A stretch of 24,357 nucleotides of DNA from Collodictyon triciliatum (lineage: Eukaryota; CRuMs), in NCBI GenBank assembly GCA_043381765.1, contig JBHJMP010000654.1, positions 1-24,357 of the forward strand, read 5' to 3'. The notes below the pieces were generated by a model. It was not told the DNA's origin. It did not search any database and was given only the letters and a program-made list of their open reading frames with translations. This document shows positions 1-18,098 of this stretch, in pieces. Position 1 is the stretch's first letter; every line of letters begins with the position of its first letter. Made by a program: the position numbers and the translations under genes.

Positions 1-98
1 CATACATTACATACATTACATACATTACATACATTACATACATTACATACATTACATACATTACATACATTACATACATTACATACATTACATACATT
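1..98. repeat. 9-bp tandem repeat at left edge
   Basis: Perfect head-to-tail copies of a 9-bp unit (acatacatt in one register) run from the first base to about 98, so the array continues beyond the window. It lies about 120 bp upstream of the first gene's start codon. It is a minisatellite-like array with no coding content. The unit is not a G-rich telomeric repeat. Confidence 0.95.
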
Positions 99-219
99 AA
101 AACACCCATGCCATCATTCTTCGAGCGAGGCAAAACTCGATTCCTGCTTTTGCGAAGCGGAACACAACAAAACAGAACTAAAATAAAACAAAGAAAAAGA
201 AGAAACAGAGCATCGAAAC

Positions 220-4526
<4,307 letters not shown>

Positions 4527-4829
4527 TTACCAAGATGTAAATCATCACATAAACAACTCAAACTGCGCCTTTTTATTGGTTGGCAGGCCACGAAACGTAT
4601 ATGATGATTTCTGGTTGATTCATTGTTCGTGATGTATAAGAAGAAAAAAAAAAAAAGAGAGGTTTATATTCTGCAACGGTATATCTATTTAATTAAGTTG
4701 CAGCGCCTTTCGAACCGACGACCACGCGTCTTATTCTTTTTATTTTTATGTTTTCGTGTTTTTGTATTTTTCTTTGTTTTTGTTTTTGCTTTTGTTTTTC
4801 TGTTTTTCTGTCTTAGTTTTCCTGTTTGT

Positions 4830-4880
<51 letters not shown>

Positions 4881-5103
4881 TTTGCACTATACGCAATTGT
4901 GATGACTTTGCGGTTGTGATGACTCGCTTTGCACTCCTGCTGGGCAGATACAACAAACCAAAGCTCATCCTTTTTTTCTTTTCTTTTTTCTTTTTCTCTT
5001 TTGTTTCGTGCCTGTCTGAATCTCAATTGCTCCTTGACATAGAGGCGGGGTCACCCAAAGAAAGAAAAAACACCCGTTCGACGGCTCTGCTGTGAAACTC
5101 CGT
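4527..5103. other. Intergenic region with (TTTA)n and T-rich tracts
   Basis: This is the spacer between the coiled-coil gene's stop and the HEAT-repeat gene's start. It holds TTTTTG/TTTTTC-like imperfect repeats (about 4735-4825), a (TTTA)n tract (about 4826-4881), and a more GC-balanced stretch from about 4885 that probably contains the promoter and 5' UTR of the downstream gene. No convincing coding exon or defined promoter element was seen. Confidence 0.6.
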
Positions 5104-6760
5104 ATGGGTCAACACCAGAGTTCGCTTGATTTGCAGCTGGACTGCTTTGCCAAAGGGCTGAGTCAGTCTGAAAAGTTGGAGGAGCATCTTCAACACCTTC
5201 GACTGCTCTTTGATTATGTGCGCTCGCTGGATCAAACAACCAACCCGTCTTCGCCTTCTTCTTCTTCGGGCGCGTCTTTTCCGTCACATGCACTAGCAAA
5301 GTCTCTGGCAACTCCCAATTCCTCGCTTGGCTCGAGCATCTTTGAAGAGATACAAAGCCCTGTTTCAAAGCCAGTCCTCGCGCCTCTCAGGGTATCTACC
5401 TTGCAAACCTCTCCTCTTTTCAAGGTATTAATTAGCTAGCTCACATCGCTTTTTTTTCTCTCTTGAGATATCCTAATTGCTATACAATAGCCATTCTTTG
5501 TAGAATTACTTCTTTGTTTAAGAATATTGCATAAAAATATAATATGTTGACTTCGCTCATGATTTACCAGCGCTTTTTTTCTCTCTGTTCATCGTAGGTT
5601 ATTGTATCGGGCCCTGATTTCCCGCAAGCAACATTCAGCCAAGCCTTTTTCCACCTCATAAATCGGCGTTTCGGTTGGTCGGAAGAGGCATTACCGGATG
5701 AAGCGTTTCATGTTTTTCTTCATCATCATCGCCTCTCATTTGATTTCATTATAATCGTTTAGATTCCACCAATTCACACCTTGTAATCATATTGCATGCC
5801 TTTTTATTTTCCCCTAGTAACCATTACTCATGCCAGTAATATCACACACTAGGCAAGGGCTCTCATGAAGAAAAATATCAATTCGCTATGCGACCAGCTA
5901 CTAGATTGGATAATTAGTCATCAACTGAGTATTGCCATCGCATTCGCATTTGAACATGCGTGTAGAGTGGCAACAAATCCTGTTGTTCGATCTCAAACTC
6001 ATGAACACTTTTACAAGTGGATAAATTCGAACATATCAGTCTCAAATAATTGTTTACGGGATGTGGAATCAGAAGCAGATTATCCTTTGATTCAGGTCCT
6101 TTTATGACATTCACATGCGCATATTTAAAATTAAATAATGTCATTCATTTTTAAAATAACTTCAGATGGTGAATGTCACAATGAATTTGTACTCAATCAA
6201 TCATCATTCTTTAAATACCTCATAGGAGATCGTTATTTGTGGACTTACTGATGTCTGGTCTGCAATCAGAAAATCTTGCGCAAATCACCTCTACAACATC
6301 GTTCATTTCCTTAGTTTTGGTCAACTTGCTGGACTGTCATCTGCGTTGCATCATGTAGCCTATTATTTTCATAGAATATAAAAAAGAAAGTATACCCAAG
6401 TTTCAGGAAACAGTTTTTCATCATTCATATAAAAACAGATTGCTGACGAGGAGAAGGATGAATATATCTGGCAAGCAAAAGAGGGCTCACTCTTGGGTTT
6501 GCTCAATATTGTGCGAAGATTTCATTGGGTTCTACCAAAGGACAAGACTCAATTGCACCTGGAAACGCATGTAATTGGTTGAATTTTTCGATCATTTATT
6601 ATTGAAATAATCTTTGAAAGTCTGATGATATAGCCTTTCTTTAAAATAATTAACTGATACATCCTATTTTTCTTTTTTTTTAAAAAAACAAACAAACAAA
6701 CAGAAATTGATAAAACCAGAGAACGGATTACGAGAAACGCTTGAAATGAAGCACATGAAG
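5104..6760 (+). CDS. HEAT/ARM-repeat protein, N-terminal part (exons 1-6)
   Basis: Six exons, all joined in phase 0: 5104-5424, 5598-5711, 5853-6095, 6226-6354, 6439-6570, 6704-6760 (332 codons). The ATG at 5104 opens the GC-richer first exon, which has a Gln/Leu-rich helix followed by a Ser-rich linker (about residues 46-60). Later exons encode helical pairs typical of HEAT/ARM repeats, for example LTDVWSAIRKSCANHLY in exon 4 and QAKEGSLLGLLNIVRRF in exon 5. Exon 6 is followed by the start of an intron that is cut by the N gap. The same exon recurs at 14159-14215, where the intron is completed. The protein therefore continues there and not in the intervening contig. Specific identity is not recognised; HEAT repeats generally act as scaffolds. 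The donor of exon 2 (cat/gttttt) is weak. Confidence 0.75.
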
Positions 6761-6785
6761 GTCGCAAAAAATAGATGTTGAACAC
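6686..6785. repeat. 100-bp exact duplicate, left copy
   Basis: These 100 bases are identical to 14141-14240. The left copy ends exactly at the first N gap and the right copy begins exactly after the second. The copies contain the end of an intron, a 57-nt exon and the first 25 nt of the next intron. This reciprocal edge placement is what two overlapping contig ends would produce. Confidence 0.95.
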
Positions 6786-6885
6786 NNNNNNNNNNNNNNN
6801 NNNNNNNNNNNNNNNNNNNNNNNNNNNNNNNNNNNNNNNNNNNNNNNNNNNNNNNNNNNNNNNNNNNNNNNNNNNNNNNNNNNNN
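6786..6885. other. Assembly gap of 100 N
   Basis: Exactly 100 undetermined bases, a size commonly used as a placeholder for a gap of unknown length. It separates the 5' half of the HEAT-repeat gene from a contig that opens in the middle of VPS35L. Confidence 1.
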
Positions 6886-7032
6886 AATACATTACCTGCG
6901 ACTTTATCAATTTATATACAAATGAGTTCCCTCTTTATAAATTTAAATCCTTCTCCCGAAATATATTTAGTGTGCAAGTAAATTTCACCGATATGAACTA
7001 GTTTATCAAAATTTCATGTGTCATACTAATAG

Positions 7033-8766
7033 GCTGCTAAGCTTTTGAGTGATACAATGGTCATTCGTTTTTATCCCAGTAAATTTGTCCTTGTTACTGA
7101 GATACTCGACACATTTGGTAAACTTGTGTATGAACGTCTCTGGAAAAAGGGAAGCGAGAATGAAAGGATACCCCTCCCAGGTTTATATTTTCTATTTTAA
7201 TTATACTACTATTTATCACGGATCAATATCATCATATGCGATGATTCACAATATACAGAATATCTCGTTGTTCTGTTTATCTGAGCGGCCATCTTTCATT
7301 CAAAATAATACTTTACGAGTAGAAAAGTTCTCTGCCAAACAAGTATCTGAAACTGCCAAAGAGACTTGCCGCAATTGGTTCTTCAAGATTGCCTCAATTC
7401 GTGAGCTGATTCCTCGCCTGTATGTTTTTATTTTTCTTCAAAAATCCTTTTCATTTATTTTTCTACCATAGCCAAAATCCTTTATCCATTCAGAGTAATA
7501 ATTAAAGACTTTATTGAATATATCCTTCTCCCTGTTTGAACAAACTTTAGGTTCGTGGAAATGGCCATCATCCGTTGCTACAATTTTTTGGCAGATAATG
7601 AGTTCCCAAAAGCTCTAAACCGCCTGTCTACCATGCTGCGTGGTATTGGTGACCCCCTTGTTTCGCTCTATGCTAGGGCTTATCTCTCACGCAAAGGGTA
7701 GATATTCTCCATAAAAAAAATAATGTCACATTCCTTTCATTAATCATGCGTTGCACAATCGATATAATTTTCTACATTTTTAATTGTTAATTTTCAGGTT
7801 TGAAGTTGCTCCTCACATCAAAGACTATCTGATGACCTGCTACCTGGACTTTCTTGTCTGTCAAAAACAGGTTAATGAACTTATTTTTTGTAATTTTGAA
7901 AGGCAACGTTCACATATCTGATTCTTGTCAATCGCAAAAGCAGAAATGATATTTATAAAGAAAAAAACGACAAGATCTTAACAAATCATACATGCATAGA
8001 TTGGGACGCCCCATTTGATTTCTCGGTTGGATTCAATCAAAATCACGATTCCTGAATTCGTGGACTTATACACACCAGGGCTTGAATGGATTTTGCAATG
8101 TCTTGGGTTTAAAGCAAACGAGGTGCTGACTGCATATTTGTGTTTCGTATTTTCCATTTCCTTATCAGACGTTTGTATTGAATACTTTTTGAATGAATCA
8201 TATGTCATAATTTTCTTCTTTCAAGTGAAATCTATACATCTTGCAAACGAAGGCAAGCGAACCAAAGCCAAAACATCCACTATCATGCTCAAATCGATGG
8301 GAAGAATTAAAAAAATATGAAATTTATACATAGGAATTGTTCAAGAAAGTCGTTGAACTCTACGAGCAGAACGCAAGCAACTCCCTTATATTGAACTCAA
8401 TCCTATCGAGCTTTCCACCAAACTTCATCGCCGAGGATGCCGTAAAAATCACAACCATGATTCGAGAGTCTGACCCTACTTTCTGCCCAAAGGTTACTCT
8501 TCATTTCAGTTAGAAAAAGAAAGATAAATGATACCGATGCAAAGACACCACTCTATTTTTTATGACTTCCTTATTACCGTAGCACATGATGTACAAGACT
8601 ATGGGTGTTATTCTTGTTATGCACCCTCCGTCCTCTGATTTCATTTTAGATGTGCTTAATGAAGTTTGGAAGTTTGTGGGTCTGATTCAGGTATTTTATT
8701 CTTATTATGATTATTTATTGATTATTGAAATAAGCTTGCTAAAGAGTCAATACCTGTTTTTGATTT

Positions 8767-8854
<88 letters not shown>

Positions 8855-11718
8855 TTACTTACTTACTTACCCTTGAGAAGCTCTTACTATCATTAATCTA
8901 AATGAATAGGACCCAAAGGATTACATCTCTTTAGCAGATGTTTACATTGAATATGCCATCAACCACTGCAACGTGATTTTTTTTTCTGAGCATCCAATAA
9001 TTAATTTTTTTTAACCCCCTTCCCCCATTATTGTGAAATGAAGCTTGACCAACACCTAAACATCCTATTTTGTAAATCATCCTAAATTACGTCACAGACC
9101 AAGGAGCTCAATAAACTCCTCGGAGACCTGCTGAAGCATGTACAGCCCGGAAATATGTATGAACAACTTCAGCAGCAGCTCCAGTCAATTATCTATAAGA
9201 TTATTTCGCACTACAAGGAATTCTCTACAATCATTACGATGGTTTGCTTTTCTTTTTTTTTTTTTTTTACTATCAAACTACTATTTGAACAGAGCTGACT
9301 AGTTTAGTCAGTAATTTTGCATTATTGATTCCAGAACAAATTTCTCCCATTGATGGATTTATTTGTCGGTGACGCTAAAGTTGAGGTCTACAAGAGCGTT
9401 CTTGAGTCTTTTGGAAAGTAGAAATAGCATAATATGGCTACTCATCACTTAAATATTTACTTAACTTTTTTTAAACTATTTTGATTATTGTCGTCATCAC
9501 AGCTATTGTTTTTATATGTAATTCCTTTTGAGGTGGAATGTTTTCTAATCACGCAAAACTACCGACCGATAGATCGTCTGAAACGACAGCCGATCCGCAG
9601 CTAATCAATGCCATTTTCGATTTGTGCAAATCTCTCCATGATGATATCAATAGTCTTTCTTTCGTCGATGAAGTTAGACAAGTCTCGAAGCTGATTAACA
9701 ATTTCATCGTGAAGGTTTTATATTCATTTACTTTCCATCGCCATGTAGAAATGTCAAATTATCCTTCAAAAAATCATCGATAAAATTATGCTCTTACTCT
9801 CAAGATGATTGAATAAAAAAATCATTAAGGTGGACTACGGAAAAGATGTCGAGCAGCAGCTGAATTTCTACGTGGAATGTCGCTCCCGCTTCGCAAATCT
9901 GGATTCTGTCAAGGACACTCTGGTTCAAGCCGTGGCTAACTTAGCTATGAGAACTCTTGGTCTGGTAAACGGGCGCCACTCAAAGAAGACAGCGGCTTTT
10001 GTTCGAGTGAGTGAACATGCATGCCCAAATATATGTTCTGGATATCGGCATTAATATATTCACCTTCCTTATTTTTTGATTAAATCATTCGCTCATCGTA
10101 GGCTTGTGTGGCATATTGCTTTATTACCATTCCGTCCATCGATAATATTTTCCTGAGGCTCAAACTTTATCTGCTTGCCGGCCAGGTCAATCGAGCTATA
10201 GCATCTCTTTATATTAATGCATATGGACGATGAGTAAAGATATGCTATTAGAGAAATAGAAGAAAACAAAAGGAGGTCATATCCATATTTGGATTTAATC
10301 TGATTAAACTTTACCTCACGTTATAGGTTTCTATGATGAATCAATCCCTCCCGCAGGCCGATGCCATGTTTAAGACTGCCATTAAACTGATTGCCGAAGT
10401 CCCATCGACTATCGGTACTTTTATGCGTGTGCAAAATTTCAAGAATCGCACCACTTCATGTGTGAAGAAGTAGTGAGGTTTATTCTGGTCAGCAATCTTA
10501 GTTTCCTAATTTCTTTAGAAATCGAGAAGCAAATCAAGAGCACTGAGGATATGCTTGTGGACTATATTTTGGAGTTTTTAAGTGCGCTGGTCACAATCCC
10601 TGGGCATCCTGAACACGGTCCTCTTTATCTCGTGCATGGGTTACTGCAAGCTATTCAGGATTACACCTGGTAAGTGCAATACACTTGAAGTTGTTCCAAA
10701 CCCATTCCATTATCGGCTTAAAATATACAGGGGATTCTGTTTCTTTTCTTTTCTTTTCTTTTCTTTTCTTTTCTCAAAGATGTTGATATAATTTGGAGGG
10801 TAAAAAGAAAGGAAGGAGTATTAACATTCGTCTCTTTCACACACCGGGATACGCGCAACAGGGAAAAAGGGAGCGACGCCAAGGTTCGCTGTTTCACCCA
10901 GGCCCTTGTTTTATTCTCCACGTATCATCAGGCATCGCTGCCATACCATGCGATGAAAGGTTTGTTTTATATATTACACATACAGCACCGCGAAGGTTCA
11001 ATCTTAATCTTAACCAACAACCTCCTACACAACTTACAGTTGAATCGAATGACACCCTTTTCACTGGAGACCCCCAATACTCTGAGGAGCTTTTATCTTT
11101 GATTGACCAATATATCGCCAGCATTCTTGCTGGTATCACAGAGCTTGGGGATGAGTCGATGGGAGCTACGGTAACGAATACACAGCTTCCGAAATATATT
11201 TTTCTCTGTTTATTCTTTCAGCTTTCTTTAGAGTCTATCGTTTCTCACCATACACAAGTATTTAATGGAACGTAATGTCCAACACAGGGAAAAAAGAAGC
11301 AAGCACTGCGTTCCTTGGACTTGTTCAGCCGCCTTATATCTCACGCAGAACTTACAACACGCAGCGCAACCCTTTCGCTGAAGCTTTATGTTGTTGCGAG
11401 CAAATCTGGCGTAATCGATGCCAAAGTTCTCAAGTATGAAAGAAAAAGATGAAGGAAAAAAAAAAGCTTGCACAATGTTGAAGGATTAGGCCTTCCATCC
11501 AAAATTAACGATAATCACCCCATTTTCTTTCTTTCTTTCGTATTTCCCGCTTCCCATCTCCCCGTTTGAATCCCTCTTCAAAAAAAAAAAAAACTTTTAT
11601 ACCGCTAATATACATCATTTGCATGGACACTCAACGCAGGTCGTACATCCGCCCTCTCGAGGCTGCATCTAAAACCAACAACATCGCTTATGAACTGCTG
11701 AAGAAGATACAGGCTTGA
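7033..11718 (+). CDS. VPS35L: VPS35L, Retriever complex subunit (5'-truncated)
   Basis: VPS35L (formerly C16orf62) is the large alpha-solenoid subunit of Retriever, which with VPS26C and VPS29 recycles endosomal cargo such as SNX17-bound integrins. Nineteen phase-consistent exons encode 747 aa to the stop at 11716-11718: 7033-7180, 7320-7419, 7551-7697, 7798-7870, 8000-8122, 8334-8492, 8583-8690, 8910-8972, 9098-9241, 9335-9417, 9573-9714, 9830-10006, 10102-10185, 10327-10414, 10519-10669, 10862-10959, 11040-11170, 11288-11433, 11640-11718. Family-matching stretches include [75 protein letters not shown] and [20 protein letters not shown]. Human VPS35L is about 960 aa, so roughly 200 N-terminal residues are missing. 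A 7-nt microexon at 6971-6977 (encoding VQ) may precede the first listed exon; the rest must lie outside this contig. No frameshift was seen, so the gene is probably functional. Confidence 0.95.
8769..8870. repeat. (TTA)n followed by (TTAC)5 in a VPS35L intron
   Basis: A long TTA tract (8769-8850) passes directly into five TTAC units (8851-8870) within the intron 8691-8909. The compound structure suggests stepwise mutation of one microsatellite. It is T-rich on the coding strand, like the other intronic repeats here. Confidence 0.9.
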
Positions 11719-11982
11719 AGAAGAACAAAAAGCATATCCCAGCATATGGGCACGCAGAGGCGTGTGCAGCGCTGGGATGCCTTAAAAAATAAACAAACTC
11801 TTTGCAATCGCACCATTTCATATATATAATCGTTGTAGAAGTCGTGCTGCAGTGATGTGGCACCGATAATTATGACAATAATGTAGAGCTCTCACTCGAG
11901 TGCGCGACTAAAATTACTGTTTTATTGTCCCGCGCCCAAGTTTACGAGCGGTTACACCAGTTGATGATGATGATGATGATTA

Positions 11983-12039
<57 letters not shown>

Positions 12040-12073
12040 ATTTGATGTTGGGCATCTCCATTCTTCATCTCTG
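11719..12073. other. Convergent 3' region with (TTG)n repeat
   Basis: This is the spacer between the VPS35L stop and the stop of the minus-strand membrane-protein gene. It holds a potential hairpin at 11736-11778 (separate entry), an AATAAA polyadenylation-like hexamer at 11788-11793 for VPS35L, and a TTG tract from about 11981 to 12039 preceded by TGA/ATG units. No coding exon was recognised. Confidence 0.7.
11736..11778 (+). promoter_or_regulatory. Potential 3' UTR hairpin of VPS35L
   Basis: ATCCCAGC (11736-11743) pairs perfectly with GCTGGGAT (11771-11778). Within the loop GCAC (11750-11753) can pair with GTGC (11764-11767). The structure begins 17 nt after the stop codon and precedes the AATAAA at 11788. 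It could be an RNA element or chance pairing; only the inverted repeat is directly visible. Confidence 0.4.
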
Positions 12074-13726
<1,653 letters not shown>

Positions 13727-13767
13727 CTAAAAAGAACAAATCACCACAACATGATGATAGAGATAAA

Positions 13768-14140
13768 NNNNNNNNNNNNNNNNNNNNNNNNNNNNNNNNN
13801 NNNNNNNNNNNNNNNNNNNNNNNNNNNNNNNNNNNNNNNNNNNNNNNNNNNNNNNNNNNNNNNNNNNNNNNNNNNNNNNNNNNNNNNNNNNNNNNNNNNN
13901 NNNNNNNNNNNNNNNNNNNNNNNNNNNNNNNNNNNNNNNNNNNNNNNNNNNNNNNNNNNNNNNNNNNNNNNNNNNNNNNNNNNNNNNNNNNNNNNNNNNN
14001 NNNNNNNNNNNNNNNNNNNNNNNNNNNNNNNNNNNNNNNNNNNNNNNNNNNNNNNNNNNNNNNNNNNNNNNNNNNNNNNNNNNNNNNNNNNNNNNNNNNN
14101 NNNNNNNNNNNNNNNNNNNNNNNNNNNNNNNNNNNNNNNN
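13768..14140. other. Assembly gap of 373 N
   Basis: 373 undetermined bases, a non-round number that suggests a size estimated from paired reads. To its left is the 5' end of the minus-strand membrane-protein gene. To its right is the duplicate of the sequence preceding the first gap. Confidence 1.
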
Positions 14141-14240
14141 AAACAAACAAACAAACAGAAATTGATAAAACCAGAGAACGGATTACGAGAAACGCTTGAA
14201 ATGAAGCACATGAAGGTCGCAAAAAATAGATGTTGAACAC
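14141..14240. repeat. 100-bp exact duplicate, right copy
   Basis: Identical to 6686-6785 and starting at the first base after the gap. Unlike the left copy, it is followed by the completion of the intron (acceptor at 14337-14338) and the next exon of the HEAT-repeat gene. Confidence 0.95.
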
Positions 14241-14522
14241 TCTTCATGTATCTAGAAATTTATTTAGAAATTTAATTTCCAAATCAAAGAACGTTTTCAG
14301 ATATCTAAGAGCGTTATTATTAAAAATATCTTATTCAGTTTGGGGACAATTTCATTACTGGCATCCCCGATTTCATTTCATCTCCACTGCATCCACTGCT
14401 ATTCAAAATGCTTTCCCATCAGCAACTGAGTATTCGCGAATATGCCATTAAAACTTTCTCTTCGTTACTGTACAGAAGCTCTCCAGAGGTTCTTTACTTA
14501 TTATAGAGTCATAAATCCCCCT

Positions 14523-14566
<44 letters not shown>

Positions 14567-14995
14567 CATGACACGCCGCAGTTTCAGCATTACACGAAAT
14601 GAAACACTCAGTGAATAATATCCTATCATTATCATACAGCGATGAGCGATTTCACAAATAAATTTTCTAATAAAAATATATAAATAAATTTGACTAATCT
14701 CTCTCCATGAATAATGCACCTGGTCTAGATTGCTTTGATGACGTTCAAAGAAGCAGTCACCCGATTACTTTTACCTTGCTTCTCGAGTGAGCTGGCTGTA
14801 AACCAAATATTTGGGCTGGATGTTGTCCAAGTTAGTTTTCACATATTTATACTTTTAATTTTATTATTTTTACGGGTTCACTGGTCAAACTCTGTCTTTT
14901 TTTTTTTTTTTCAATTCTAAAGATAAACCTTCGTTTCGATAGAAAAATAAAAAGATGAAATTTACATGACCTTTTGTATTAATATGATTTCTTCA

Positions 14996-15026
<31 letters not shown>

Positions 15027-18000
15027 CAAGAACTTTTCGGCTGGAGAAGAAACTGGGATAAGCACTTCTTATACGTCACCTAATTCCGATATGTTTCCAG
15101 AGTGGCTTAAATATACAAATAATCCTTTGCCATTCTATTGTGAAATATGGAAGAATATGGCCAAAGTAGACTTTTTGAATGCCTTTGAATCTGAAGGCTT
15201 ACTTGGTCTATGCAGTTTTTTGACCAAACACACTCGTTCATTCTTCAATATATCTGGGTGGCCGGTTTACTTTTTCACTTTCTCACACTACCTTTCACAC
15301 CCTGCATCGACCGTTCGCCAGCAAAGCAGTGTGCTATTCAAGTATATAGTTTCAAGGCACTGTGATAATGTTTCCATTCCTTTTTTTGTACTCCGCACAC
15401 TGGCATCCCAATGGGAGGTATAGATGTTAAGCAAGCAAAATGAATATCCATAAATAAATAAAAACTTTAAAAATATTCTCCATATCTATTTATAATGGCT
15501 ATGTTTTTCATCTTCGATTGCCTTTGATTCATCTCTGATAGCTTTTATTTTGTAGTATGGCGAAGAACTTCAATCGCATGAACCACAGACACCAGAACAT
15601 GATGTCACCGTGCAAGAGAATATCTCCGTCAACATGGACCCTCTAAAATCTAAGTGGGAGTGGAGAGAAGGGAGGCTTCTTGCTTATGAATTAATTCTGG
15701 ACCATCTTGTTTACTCGCAGCATCAAGTAAAGTGTTTCTTTAACAAATGCTTGTACCTAGATGTAAATTATCGAATTTTATTTTCGAGGATATGTACATT
15801 TATCGTATAGTAAATAAATTTTGATGAATATTTGTACATCATAGTCTACAAATGAGCCTACTAGCCCCCGGACTGCTCCTTCAACACCCGCATCATTTAT
15901 TTCCCACCAGCGACTGAACGAATCGGAAACTAAGGTGAGTATTTTTTTTTTATTTTTTTACTTTCACTTATCGTGATAAATACATACATCGGAATGCATA
16001 ATTTCTAAAGTGGTACATATTACTCCGCTCTAGACCCCAACAAGCAAGGTCTCAACCCCAACACACCACGCCAAGCCGGGGACTCCATCAAATGGCACAA
16101 TAAGCTTGAATGCCTCTGGATTGCGGAAATCCCTATCTGACGAACCTATACTAAGCGATAGTGAAACACCAACCAGAAGACAGTCATTTCATATTTCAAG
16201 TATTAAATAGTGATTTTTCCCCTTTACTTGATTCAAGGAAATACAGTCTTATCATATCAATGGATTTTCTCTTTTAAGTATAAATCTTAACAATTCACAT
16301 TCGCAGGTTTAAATGTTATCAAAATGATAAGAATGCATTATTCGAACTCTGGGACACTATATTCATTGGATACTCAGGTGTGTCGGATTTTTTATTTTAT
16401 TTTTTTGCTGAATAGGATATATATATATTCATATCCATAGGATTTTCACAATGGTTTAAGTTTCCTTTATACATCTATAGGTAATAAGATCATCTTTGAT
16501 TTGGAACATTCTAAGGCAGGTTGCCAGCTCTGATACAGCATCACAATTTGAGTTAAAGAGAATGGCCGAGCAGGTTCCATGAGAATGACAACTAATTGTT
16601 TTATTGATTCATGATTCATAACATATACTCATAGAAATTCATTTATGGTCATCCAATATCAATTTATACGACTATTTATCGTTTGTTCTAGGTTATACAC
16701 TCATTGGCTGAGGTGGCTCTTTGGATACAACCATCAGCCCTTATGCATGTTAGGATTTCTTCTTTTTTCTTCTCTTGTATAATTACTGTATTTTTATAAA
16801 GGCTGAACATCCGGAGAGGAAAAGAGAAATGCTTGCCAATGAAAAATACTATGTCCACAGATGTGGAAGATTGGGCTAATGGAGCTTCCCAGTTACCTGA
16901 AGACTAGCTGCCGTTCTATTAGAGCTTGCATTTCGGTGAATACTTTTAAAAGAAGCGCTTATGAATGCTATAAATATAACTGAACTTACATATTCTGTTC
17001 CTAAATAATAGGTTATTGCTGGTATCGAAAGAAGCATGGTATAATAATCCCAGAGAAACGCTTTTGTGTCATACACTCTGTGCATTTTGGTATTTCAAAC
17101 TCTAGCAAAGCTTAAAATATCCTAAAGTGGTATATATTTTCTTTTATATACTAGATACCACAGGTCACAACAGCAGAGAAGAATCATGTGGAAAGAATGA
17201 TAGGACATCTCCTGATATTTATTCCATCAGTCTGTACCACTTCTGTTTACAATATTGACATATACACCCATATAATGCATTATTCTTTTTATTTGCTTTT
17301 CTATTCGATTTTTATCCTGTTGTTCTATCTTATTTATTCTTTTATTTCATGTTATTTGATTTATACATTTATTTGAAGGACTTGTGGAACTTACCCCGAA
17401 ACTCATTTTGTATCCTTTCAATATATCAGTATACTTCCTTGAAAGGAAGAATATCTAATTGGAAATTTCCTATTCACTTTCCTAGATTAGAAAACTTGTC
17501 CAACCAGTCATAAAACCAAGTGCACTCGAGTGTTTAGACTTGTTGATTAAGTTCTATGAGTAATGCTGTATATTTTGATTTATTTCGATGCTATTTGCCT
17601 TGATTTTTGTTATATACAATTTTAAATAACCTAAATCGTACGTGTTATGTAAAGTCAACTCGGGACTTTTACCGGTGAAGCAGACAGAAATGATTCATTT
17701 GATGTTGTTTTAAGTTACCTTACATACCTTTTTTCAAATGCACATCCCACCTCGAGTCTCCCAAAGTATTCTGTAAGGTTAATCATTTAGTGTGTCATTA
17801 TTTTAAATCATCTAAGAATTCAATTTATTTTTTTCTATCAAAGGTGATTATTTTTGTGAGACTTACCTGCCCTTTTTTTTCTTCTTTTTATCACGCTATC
17901 TCAAGGGGTTTCATGAGGCATTTGGAGAATCTGTGTCAGTGGAAATATTAAACCATAAACCTTTTTTTTAAAAAAATATATATTTAAATTAAACTTTGCA

Positions 18001-18028
18001 CTCAATTAATACGGTATTTCTCTTTTCT

Positions 18029-18098
<70 letters not shown>

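Noticed and set aside
1-98. Telomeric repeat at the left edge
   Set aside because: The 9-bp unit lacks the G-rich strand pattern of known telomeres and lies close to a gene start.
4623-4919. Aromatic and hydrophobic ORF rich in Phe/Val/Tyr/Leu repeats
   Set aside because: Translation of TTTTTG- and TTTA-type repeats in an intergenic region.
5104-11718. HEAT-repeat N-terminus and VPS35L as one gene
   Set aside because: Both encode helical solenoids and are colinear. But the VPS35L family N-terminus does not resemble the 5104-6760 product, and the duplicated 100 bp links that product to 14241 onward instead.
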